NCBI GenBank assembly: GCA_965248735.1
Contig: OZ252146.1
Span: forward strand, 1,116,001-1,180,000
Source: Aldehydirespirator sp965248735
GTDB taxonomy: Bacteria; Actinomycetota; Acidimicrobiia; Acidimicrobiales; Aldehydirespiratoraceae
DNA: 64,000 nt
Direction of reading: 5' to 3'
Each line of letters starts with the position of its first letter. The stretch's first letter is position 1. Made by a program: the position numbers and the translations under genes. The notes below the pieces were generated by a model that did not search any database, had not been told where the DNA came from, and saw nothing but the letters and a program-made list of their open reading frames with translations. This document shows, one piece after another, positions 57,692-64,000 of this stretch.

Positions 57692-58831
57692 TCAGGCCGC
57701 GTCGGCCGATCCCTCAGGCGGCCCCGATCCGGGGCGGTCGGGCTGTTTGAGTTTGTAGCGCAGCAGCCCGTCATGGCCGTGCCTGCTGTCGGCTTCGCCG
57801 ATCACCCGCAGATGCTCGAGATGGGCGAAGGTCTCGCTGGCGGCCATGTCGCCCCAGGCCCGCTCGGAGAACAGCTCCTTCATGTAGGCCTCCACCGGAG
57901 CGCTGCCGAGCGCGGACGCCGCCGCCCGCAGCACGTCGAGCCGCTCGACGTGGTGGCGGCGGATGCTGGCGGTGCGGCCTCGCAGGTCACCGAACGGATG
58001 TCCGTGGGCCGGCAGGCACACCTCCACACCCTCGAATGCACCCACCCGGGCCAGGGACTCGAAGAAGGCTGCGAGCGGGTCGTCGAGCTCGGTCGAGCCC
58101 GCGATGTGGGGCGTGATGGTGGGCAGCACGTGGTCGCCCGACAGCAGCACGCCCTCGGCCGGGTCCCACAAGCACAGGTGGTCGGTGGTGTGGCCGGGGG
58201 TGTGCACCGCGAACCAGTCGCGTCCGGCCAAGCGCACGGCGTCACCGTCCGCGACCCGGATGGTCGGCTCCGGTACCCGGAAGCGGGGTGCCTCTCCTGC
58301 CACATTGGATTGGACGAAGAGTCTGATGGCCTCGTCGGGCGGCGGCTCCCGCCGGGTCCCCCAGGGCGTGGTGCCCCGATCCTGCAGCTTGCCCTTCCAG
58401 AGTTCCACCATCGCGTCGGGACTGAGCTCCAGCAGTTCCAGGTCGATGTCGGCGTTGGCGTCCTCGGCCGCGGGGCTGGAAGTGAACGCGGTGTGCGTCA
58501 GCAGGTCGGCGCCGGTCTCCTCGCGCAGCTGGTGGCTGCCTCCGTAGTGGTCTGGATGGGAATGGGTGACGATGGTGGTGTGCACCCGCTGCAGGGGGAT
58601 GCCGGCCTGCCGTAGCCGGTCGCAGAGCGCCGCCCATGACTCCTCCCCGGGCAGGCCCGGATCGACCAGCGTCGCGCCCTCGGAGTCGACCAGCGCATAG
58701 CAGTTGACATGGCCGAGGCCCGGCATGCTTATGGGCAGCTGCATCCGGAGCACTCCCGGCGCCACCTCGGTCACCTCGGAGGACGCCGGCTCCTGCTCTT
58801 GTTTGGAGTACGTCTTGGCTGTCATCGCCAC
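57692..58831 (-). CDS. MBL-fold metallo-hydrolase
   Basis: A 379-aa metallo-beta-lactamase-fold protein with the metal motif HSHPDHYGG (residues about 92-100), the later His in VHTPGHTTDHL, Asp in GDHVLP, and a C-terminal helical domain. The combination of HSHPDHYGG and a winged-helix-like C-terminus (AWGDMAASETFAHLEHLRVI) resembles MBLAC2/LACTB2-like hydrolases acting on thioesters or RNA; the substrate is not known. GTG 58831 abuts the orn stop; ATG 58825 is an alternative. It is probably co-transcribed with orn. Confidence 0.85.
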   Translation of the reverse strand: MAMTAKTYSKQEQEPASSEVTEVAPGVLRMQLPISMPGLGHVNCYALVDSEGATLVDPGLPGEESWAALCDRLRQAGIPLQRVHTTIVTHSHPDHYGGSHQLREETGADLLTHTAFTSSPAAEDANADIDLELLELSPDAMVELWKGKLQDRGTTPWGTRREPPPDEAIRLFVQSNVAGEAPRFRVPEPTIRVADGDAVRLAGRDWFAVHTPGHTTDHLCLWDPAEGVLLSGDHVLPTITPHIAGSTELDDPLAAFFESLARVGAFEGVEVCLPAHGHPFGDLRGRTASIRRHHVERLDVLRAAASALGSAPVEAYMKELFSERAWGDMAASETFAHLEHLRVIGEADSRHGHDGLLRYKLKQPDRPGSGPPEGSADAA

Positions 58832-59377
58832 TCAGCCCACCTCCGCGCCGACGAACCCGGCTCGGCGGTACCAGCGCAGCTCCTCGAGGCTCTCGATGAT
58901 GTCGTCGAGGGCCCGGTGGCCCCCGGCCTTGGCCGGTGCGCCCTCATACACCGATGGCTGCCAGCGGCGGGCCAGCTCCTTCACGGTCGACACGTCGATC
59001 GACCGGTAGTGCAGGAAGTTCTCGATGTCCGGGAGGTGCCGGGCCAAGAACCGGCGGTCTGTCCCGATGGAGTTGCCACACAGCGGCACGGTGACGGGCT
59101 CGTCGATGTGGGACCGCAGGAACGCGAGCACGGCGGCGCCGGCCTCGGCCAGGCTCACGGTCGAGGATCTGATCCTCTCGAGCAGCCCACTGTCGGTGTG
59201 CATGGCCCGCACCGTGTCGTCCATTAGGGCCAGCACGTCCTGCGGCTGGTGGATCACAAGGTTGGGCCCGGTGGCCACCATCTGGAGGTTGTCGTCGGTG
59301 ATGAGGGCCGCGATCTCGACGATGGAGTGGAGCTCGGGATCGAGGCCGGTCATCTCCAAGTCCATCCAGGCGAGCAC
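58832..59377 (-). CDS. orn: oligoribonuclease
   Basis: DEDDh 3'-5' exonuclease that finishes degradation of short RNAs and pGpG. The 181-aa protein begins VLAWMDLEMTGLDPELHSIV (Asp-x-Glu), continues with the second Asp in GNSIGTDRRFL and ends with the H-x4-D pair in GGHRALDDIIESLEELRWYR. GTG 59377 is preceded by TATCCT (minus, 59389-59384) at 6 nt, consistent with a leaderless start. It is divergent from dut. Confidence 0.95.
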   Translation of the reverse strand: MLAWMDLEMTGLDPELHSIVEIAALITDDNLQMVATGPNLVIHQPQDVLALMDDTVRAMHTDSGLLERIRSSTVSLAEAGAAVLAFLRSHIDEPVTVPLCGNSIGTDRRFLARHLPDIENFLHYRSIDVSTVKELARRWQPSVYEGAPAKAGGHRALDDIIESLEELRWYRRAGFVGAEVG

Positions 59378-59462
59378 CGCGGCAGGATAACGACCCCCAG
59401 GGACAGCGCGGATAGGTAGACGCCCCGCGGTGGAACGGGGCGGCTCCGCTACTCTCGGCCCG

Positions 59463-59900
59463 GTGCTCGAGGTTCCCATTGTCCGGCTCGATCCCGATCT
59501 GCCCCTTCCCGCCTACGCCCGGCCCGGTGACGCCGGCATCGACCTGATGGCTCGCACCTCCACGGTTCTGGCCGCTGGAGGGGGCCGGGCCCTGGTGCCT
59601 ACCGGTGTGGCCGTTTCCTTGCCTGAGGGCTGCGCCGGTTTGGTGCTGCCCCGCAGCGGGCTAGCCCTCAAGCACGGGGTGATCTGCTTGAACACGCCCG
59701 GCCTGATCGATTCCGGCTACCGGGGCGAGCTGAAGGTGGTGCTGGTGAACACCGACCCGTCGCAGCCGTTCACAGTGGAGAGGGGCGAGCGCATCGCCCA
59801 GCTGGTGGTGATGGCGGTGGAGCAGGTTCGCCTGGTGGAGGTGGACAGCCTCGATCCGTCGACGCGCGGCCACCAGGGCTTCGGCTCGACCGGCCGCTGA
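59463..59900 (+). CDS. dut: dUTP diphosphatase
   Basis: Trimeric dUTPase that hydrolyses dUTP to dUMP and keeps uracil out of DNA. The 145-aa protein shows all five motifs: AGIDLMA, PRSGLALKHGV, NTPGLIDSGYRGELKVVLVN with the catalytic Asp, ERGERIAQLVV and the C-terminal RGHQGFGSTGR P-loop-like arm. GTG 59463 follows TACTCT (59450-59455) by 7 nt. Confidence 0.96.
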   Translation: MLEVPIVRLDPDLPLPAYARPGDAGIDLMARTSTVLAAGGGRALVPTGVAVSLPEGCAGLVLPRSGLALKHGVICLNTPGLIDSGYRGELKVVLVNTDPSQPFTVERGERIAQLVVMAVEQVRLVEVDSLDPSTRGHQGFGSTGR

Positions 59901-59955
59901 AATACAGCCCCTCACCGCGAGGCGCTCACCACCTATCCGACGGGCCGCTGAGTTC

Positions 59956-60357
59956 TCAGGCCGCGGGCCGGCTGCCGGGTCGGCCTATGTCCTTGCGCAA
60001 CAGCAGCCAACCCCGGTCGGACTCGACCGTGGCCGTGATGTTCGAGGCGCCGACCGCCTTCTTGAACCGGGCTGCGGCCGTGGCCGCCACGCTGGCCTCA
60101 TCGGTGCGCCGCGCCTCCACTTCCAGCCATCCTGCCTGTGCTCGGAGCACGCACTCGATGGCGGCGCCATCCGCGGCCGGCTGGTCGAGCAGCATCTGGG
60201 TGGCTTCGTCTATGGCCGCTCGGAGTTCGTCGATCTCGGTAAATGACATGCCCTGGCGCAGCGCCACGGCGGCGGCGCTCACTCGCACGATCCGGGCGTA
60301 AGCGGCCGATGCGGGCACCTTCAGGACTATCTCGTCGATTGCGAGCGCCTCGCTCAC
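59956..60357 (-). CDS. RsbW-like anti-sigma-factor / HATPase protein
   Basis: A 133-aa protein with the layout of stand-alone GHKL ATPases of the RsbW/SpoIIAB type: an N-terminal strand-helix (IVLKVPASAAYARIVRVSAA), then the N-box helix FTEIDELRAAIDEATQMLL. The usual G-box Gly residues near the C-terminus are hard to see, so nucleotide binding is uncertain. Relatives bind sigma factors or anti-anti-sigma partners; none is encoded nearby. It is divergent from lysC. Confidence 0.65.
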   Translation of the reverse strand: MSEALAIDEIVLKVPASAAYARIVRVSAAAVALRQGMSFTEIDELRAAIDEATQMLLDQPAADGAAIECVLRAQAGWLEVEARRTDEASVAATAAARFKKAVGASNITATVESDRGWLLLRKDIGRPGSRPAA

Positions 60358-60464
60358 GCCTCAAGAATGCCACGAATTGCCGCCGTTTCTGCGCCTTGTG
60401 CCCGTGCATTTTCGGGCCGAGCCTCACCCGGGCCTCACCCGGGGCGCCGGTAGCCTGATCCGCG

Positions 60465-61703
60465 GTGGCATTCGTAGTGGAGAAGTTCGGCGGCACCTCG
60501 GTAGCCGACCCCGACCGCATTCGGGTCGTGGCCGACCATGTGGCGCGCCGCCGCGGCCGCGGCGACGAGGTCGTGCTGGTCGTGTCGGCCATGGGCAGCG
60601 AGACCGATCAACTGTTGCGAATGGCCTCCCAGGTGGCCGTGGACCCGCCCGGCCGCGAGGTCGACATGCTCATCACTGGGGGCGAGCGCAAGGCCTGCGC
60701 CCTCATGGCCATGGCACTCAGCGACCTTGGAGTGCCGGCCGCGTCGTTCACCGGCAGCCAGGCCGGGTTCCGCACCGATTCCACCCACACCAACGCCAAG
60801 ATCGTGCAGATCACCCCGGGCCGCATCACCGAGGCGCTGGCCCGCGGCACCGTGCCGGTCGTGGGCGGCTCCCAAGGGGTTTCGGGCGACGGCGACGTGA
60901 CGTTCTTGGGCCGCGGGGGCTCCGACACGACGGCCGTGGCCCTGGCCCACGTCCTCGGCGCGGACTACTGCGAGATCTACACCGATGTGCCCGGCGTGTT
61001 CAGCGCCGACCCCAGCCTCGTGCCCCAGGCACGGCGCATGGGCGTGGTCTTGTTCGACGAGCTGCTGGAGATGACCGCCAGCGGCTGCCCGAAGCCGGCC
61101 ATGCGGGCGGTGGAGCTGGCCAGGACCTACGGCGTCGAGCTGCACGTGCGGTCCGCGTTCAGCTGGATGCCGGGCACGAAAGTAACCGGAGAGGAAGCCA
61201 TGGAGCACGCCATCATCTCGGCCGTCACCCACGACGCCAGCGAGGCGAAGATGACCGTCTCGGGAGTCGCCGACAAGCCCGGTGTGGCCGGCCGGCTCTT
61301 CCGGGCGCTGGCCGACACCGAAGTGAACGTGGACATGATCGTGCAGAACGTGTCGAGCGAGGGCGTCACCGACATCAGCTTCACCGTTCCCAGGTCGCAG
61401 CTCGATGGGGCCCTGACGGTGGCGCAGATGCTGATTGGCGAGTTGGGCGCCGACGATGTGTCCGCCGACGACGGCATCGCCCGGGTGAGCCTGATCGGGG
61501 CGGGAATGCAGACCAACCCCGGCGTGGCGGCCCGGATGTTCGAGACGCTGGCCGCGGCCGGCATCAACATTGAGATGATCTCCACCTCCGCGATCCGCAT
61601 CTCCTGCGTGATCCGGGCCGGTGACGTGGAGCGGGCCGTCGGCGCGCTGCACGAGTCGTTCGAGCTCGACAAGGATCCCGCCGACCGCGCCCGCGTCTAC
61701 TGA
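60465..61703 (+). CDS. lysC: aspartate kinase
   Basis: Phosphorylates aspartate, the entry to lysine, threonine and methionine synthesis. The 412-aa protein starts VVEKFGGTSVADPDRIRVVA, has the kinase motif LGRGGSDTTAVALAHVLGAD, and two C-terminal ACT domains (VSGVADKPGVAGRLFRALAD; VSLIGAGMQTNPGVAARMFE) for feedback control. GTG 60465 follows TAGCCT (60451-60456) by 8 nt. An internal ATG at 61200 with its own ribosome-binding site probably gives a separate beta subunit. The gene precedes asd, the next step, with three hairpin repeats between. Confidence 0.96.
   Translation: MAFVVEKFGGTSVADPDRIRVVADHVARRRGRGDEVVLVVSAMGSETDQLLRMASQVAVDPPGREVDMLITGGERKACALMAMALSDLGVPAASFTGSQAGFRTDSTHTNAKIVQITPGRITEALARGTVPVVGGSQGVSGDGDVTFLGRGGSDTTAVALAHVLGADYCEIYTDVPGVFSADPSLVPQARRMGVVLFDELLEMTASGCPKPAMRAVELARTYGVELHVRSAFSWMPGTKVTGEEAMEHAIISAVTHDASEAKMTVSGVADKPGVAGRLFRALADTEVNVDMIVQNVSSEGVTDISFTVPRSQLDGALTVAQMLIGELGADDVSADDGIARVSLIGAGMQTNPGVAARMFETLAAAGINIEMISTSAIRISCVIRAGDVERAVGALHESFELDKDPADRARVY
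61188..61202 (+). promoter_or_regulatory. internal ribosome-binding site and start for the LysC beta subunit
   Basis: GGAGAGGA stands a few nt before the in-frame ATG at 61200. Translation from there gives about 167 residues (MEHAIISAVTHD...) covering only the ACT regulatory domains. This is the same position used for the beta subunit of the alpha2-beta2 aspartokinases of corynebacteria and bacilli. Confidence 0.6.
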
Positions 61704-61720
61704 TTCGGCCAGGCCGCGCG

Positions 61721-61911
61721 AATTGGCAGGGGTCGGCGCCGTTTCGGGAGCGCGTCGCTGCCAGTTCCGGCCGTGGGGGTGGTCTGCCGGGGAATTGGCA
61801 GCGGTCGGCGCCGTTTCGGGAGCGCGTCGCTGCCAGTTCCAGATGTGGGGGTGGTCTGCCGCGCGAATTGGCAGCGGTCGGCGCCGTTTCGGGAGCGCGT
61901 CGCTGCCAGTT
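61721..61911. repeat. three 46-bp hairpin repeats between lysC and asd
   Basis: Copies at 61721-61766, 61793-61838 and 61866-61911, period 72-73 bp. Each is bounded by AATTGGCAGSG and CGCTGCCAGTT, which pair as an inverted repeat of 11 bp (one G-T), around a GC-rich loop that includes GGCGCCGTTTCGGGAGCGCG. The linkers between the copies are also similar (GTGGGGGTGGTCTGCC). The array fills most of the 261-bp gap between the two genes. Confidence 0.9.
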
Positions 61912-61964
61912 CGGGGCGGTTGCCGCGGCTGGGTGACTGGCGGGCGCCGATAGCCTGCGGCCTC

Positions 61965-63002
61965 ATGGATGTGGGCGTCGTCGGCGCAACCGGCCAGGTG
62001 GGCGGGGTGATGCGTGCCCTGCTGGACGAGCGGGCCTTCCCATTGGACGGGCTGCGCTTCTTCGCCTCGTCGCGCTCGGCCGGGCGCACCCTGCATTGGC
62101 GGGACCGCGCCATCACCGTTGAGGACGCGGCCGCCGCCGACTACGCCGGTCTCGACGTGTGCCTGTTCTCGGCCGGGGGCACCACCAGCCGGGCCCTGGC
62201 GGAGCGAGTCGCGGCGGCCGGTGCGGTCGTGATCGACAACTCCTCGGCCTGGCGACGCGACCCCGAGGTGCCGCTGGTGGTGTCGGAGGTCAACCCGCAC
62301 GCGCTGGATTCGATCCCCAAGGGCATCGTCGCCAACCCCAACTGCACGACGATGGTGGCCATGCCGCCGTTGAAGCGCCTCGACGCCGAGGCGGGCCTGG
62401 TGGCCATGGTGATCTCGACCTACCAGGCGGTCTCGGGCGCCGGTCTCGCCGGGGTGGACGAGCTGCACGAGCAGGTGCAGAAGGCGGGCGAGGACGCCCC
62501 CTCCCTCACCTTCGACGGCAGCGCGGCCGGCTTGCAGGCGGGACAGAAGTTCTGCGAGCCGATTGCCTTCAACGTGATCCCGCTGGCCGGCTCGCTCGTC
62601 GACGATGGCTCCGGGGAGACCGATGAGGAGCAGAAGCTCACCCACGAGAGCCGCAAGATCCTGGAGCTGCCCGGCCTGGTGGTAGCAACCACCTGCGTGC
62701 GGGTGCCGGTGTACTGCGGGCACTCCCTGTCGATCAGCGCGTCGTTCGAGCGCCCGATCACCCCCGAGCGGGCGGTGGAGGTACTGGCCAGCGCGCCCGG
62801 CGTGGTGCTTACCGACGTTCCCACCCCCCTGAAGGCGGCCGGCGACGATCCGTCGCATGTGGGCCGCATCCGGCGCGACCCGACCCGTACCAACGGCCTG
62901 TCGCTGTTCGTGTCGGGCGACAATCTGCGCAAGGGAGCGGCCCTCAACGCCATCCAGATCGCGGAGGCCATGGTCGACCGCGGCCTCCTGCCCGCCGCCT
63001 AG
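61965..63002 (+). CDS. asd: aspartate-semialdehyde dehydrogenase
   Basis: NADPH-dependent reduction of aspartyl phosphate to aspartate semialdehyde, the step after LysC. The 345-aa protein starts MDVGVVGATGQVGGVMRALL, has SAGGTTSRALAE and the active-site Cys in VANPNCTTMVAM, with the later His in CVRVPVYCGHSLSIS. ATG 61965 follows TAGCCT (61951-61956) by 8 nt, a probable leaderless start despite the operon-like position behind lysC. Confidence 0.96.
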   Translation: MDVGVVGATGQVGGVMRALLDERAFPLDGLRFFASSRSAGRTLHWRDRAITVEDAAAADYAGLDVCLFSAGGTTSRALAERVAAAGAVVIDNSSAWRRDPEVPLVVSEVNPHALDSIPKGIVANPNCTTMVAMPPLKRLDAEAGLVAMVISTYQAVSGAGLAGVDELHEQVQKAGEDAPSLTFDGSAAGLQAGQKFCEPIAFNVIPLAGSLVDDGSGETDEEQKLTHESRKILELPGLVVATTCVRVPVYCGHSLSISASFERPITPERAVEVLASAPGVVLTDVPTPLKAAGDDPSHVGRIRRDPTRTNGLSLFVSGDNLRKGAALNAIQIAEAMVDRGLLPAA

Positions 63003-63086
63003 AGGCTGAGGTCGCCTCGGCGCATCGGCACCGCATCGGAGTCGAGTAGAAGCTCCCGTGTCGCACAGAAGCGCCGCCCGTTACTG

Positions 63087-64000
63087 ATGTCCTCCGAACC
63101 TGCTTGCGAGCGCTACATCGAGGTCGACGTCACGGGTTGGCGAGTGCTTGGCGATGAGTCTCTCGGGACGAAGCCCAAGCGTTGGCTCAGGGATCCGGTA
63201 GCCGGTGATCACTGGCTCATGAAGGATGCCACTTACAGCCAGCGGAACGACGGGACGCTCTACCGGAAGGGGGATGACTGGTCAGAGCGCATTGCCAGCG
63301 GGGTTGCTCAGCGTCTCGGTCTCCCCGCGGCTGCTACGGAGCTCGCCATTGCGAGTGTCGGCGAGCATCCGATTTACGGCGTGATCAGCAAGTCCATACT
63401 GGTCGCGCCCGCTGATGACGAGACGCATAGTGAGGAAGAACTGGTTGATGGCAACGAGCTCCTGCCCGATCCTGTGGTTGCGGGCCGTCGCGAGGGGTAC
63501 ACCGTCGAAGCGGTGCGGCGCGCGCTCGCTGGGGTCGGGCCCCCTGCCGACACGAAGAGGGATTACAGCGCTTGGGACGTCTTTGTTGGCTACCTCATCT
63601 TGGATGCCGTTGTGGGCAACACGGATCGACACGAGGAGAACTGGGCTGTGATCGACCGAGTCGGTGATCGCCGTCTCGCCCCAACATTTGATCATGCTTC
63701 CTGCTTGGGTTTCCAACTCGACGACCATCAAAGGCAGCGCCGTCTGCGCACTAACGACAGCGGTTACACGCCCGAGGCCTACGCCGACCGAGCTGGCTCG
63801 ACATTCCATGGCAGCCCGCATCCTGTCGCTGCCGCGGCGCACGCACTGACTATTTCCGACTCACGGGCTGGCCGTTTCTGGGTCAGCCGATGCGAGGATG
63901 TGGAGTCTCTCGTCGAGCCGGTGTGGATGGTTCCGCAGCACCGGATGTCGACGTCGGCACGCGAGTTCGCGGAGCGCGTCCTCCGACGGAATTGTCACCG
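63087..64000 (+). CDS. HipA-like Ser/Thr kinase (3' end beyond window)
   Basis: From ATG 63087 the frame stays open to the window edge (304 codons). It resembles the HipA/CtkA kinase core: a WLMKDATYSQR segment with a candidate ATP-binding Lys, a WSERIASGVAQRLGLPAAAT helix, the catalytic loop VVGNTDRHEENWAVIDRVG and the metal motif LAPTFDHASCLGFQL. The HipA N-terminal subdomain and a partner hipB gene are not seen directly upstream (84 bp to asd). Base composition is less GC-rich at codon third positions than in neighbouring genes, which hints at transfer. No TAnnnT box with the usual spacing precedes it. Confidence 0.75.
   Translation, partial: MSSEPACERYIEVDVTGWRVLGDESLGTKPKRWLRDPVAGDHWLMKDATYSQRNDGTLYRKGDDWSERIASGVAQRLGLPAAATELAIASVGEHPIYGVISKSILVAPADDETHSEEELVDGNELLPDPVVAGRREGYTVEAVRRALAGVGPPADTKRDYSAWDVFVGYLILDAVVGNTDRHEENWAVIDRVGDRRLAPTFDHASCLGFQLDDHQRQRRLRTNDSGYTPEAYADRAGSTFHGSPHPVAAAAHALTISDSRAGRFWVSRCEDVESLVEPVWMVPQHRMSTSAREFAERVLRRNCH

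Overview
The window reads as a chromosomal segment of a GC-rich, aerobic actinobacterium, most likely of the class Acidimicrobiia. This is inference from gene content: a caa3-type oxidase with a CtaG assembly factor, a PP2C-pknB-pabA cluster, a dnaK-grpE-dnaJ-hspR-clpB operon under an HspR-type operator, clpS next to a DUF2017 gene, and oligoribonuclease. Many genes start with GTG. A TAnnnT box lies 6-9 nt before the start codon of about 20 genes, usually with no Shine-Dalgarno sequence, which points to widespread leaderless transcription.

Layout. 1-1860: an FtsX/MacB-like ABC exporter (permease cut by the window edge, plus ATPase). 1861-3733: a small decayed accessory patch against the 3' end of tRNA-Ser, with a DUF2335-like fragment, a coiled-coil gene cut at its 5' end, and a 431-bp internally deleted IS. 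3865-5588: pheA and a metallo-hydrolase. 5623-14306: a histidine-degradation locus. On the minus strand run hutU, a peptide-deformylase-family gene, hutF, hutI and an FAD oxidoreductase; an IclR regulator and hutH run the other way. 14318-20824: tRNA-Leu, a PP2C phosphatase, PknB with four PASTA domains, pabA/trpG, a membrane Fe-S oxidoreductase and a small membrane coiled-coil protein. 20935-28680: gpmA, then the heat-shock operon, which contains a 17-bp tandem repeat and is followed by a 44-bp tandem repeat. 28750-36971: purA-purB, a small protein, an ACT-malic enzyme, ilvD and a cytochrome P450. 37042-37348: a tRNA-Glu/Asp/Phe cluster. 37495-39571: a small unknown gene, DUF2017, clpS and ctaA. 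39665-48754: the oxidase locus, ctaB, a COX1-like gene that has lost its metal ligands, a COX3-like gene, a membrane protein, coxB, coxA, coxC, subunit IV and ctaG. 48776-52531: a lysine 2,3-aminomutase-family gene, serS and a methyltransferase. 52528-54434: a crcB pseudogene beside an intact IS1380-family element. 54485-64000: pdxH, a polyglutamate-hydrolase-like gene, a ccdA/tlpA redox pair, an MBL hydrolase, orn, dut, an RsbW-like ATPase, lysC, asd and the start of a HipA-like kinase.

Two loci stand out. In the hut operon, hutU, the deformylase gene, hutF and hutI are joined by successive 4-bp start/stop overlaps and no hutG is present. This suggests that a peptide-deformylase-family enzyme removes the formyl group from the N-formylglutamate made by HutF. 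In the oxidase locus, the COX1 paralogue keeps the fold and sequence landmarks of subunit I but has lost five of six metal-binding histidines, and it is coupled to a reduced COX3-like protein. Other notable features are a possible slippage-controlled N-terminus for HspR, an operator shared by the two hut promoters, and three hairpin repeats between lysC and asd.
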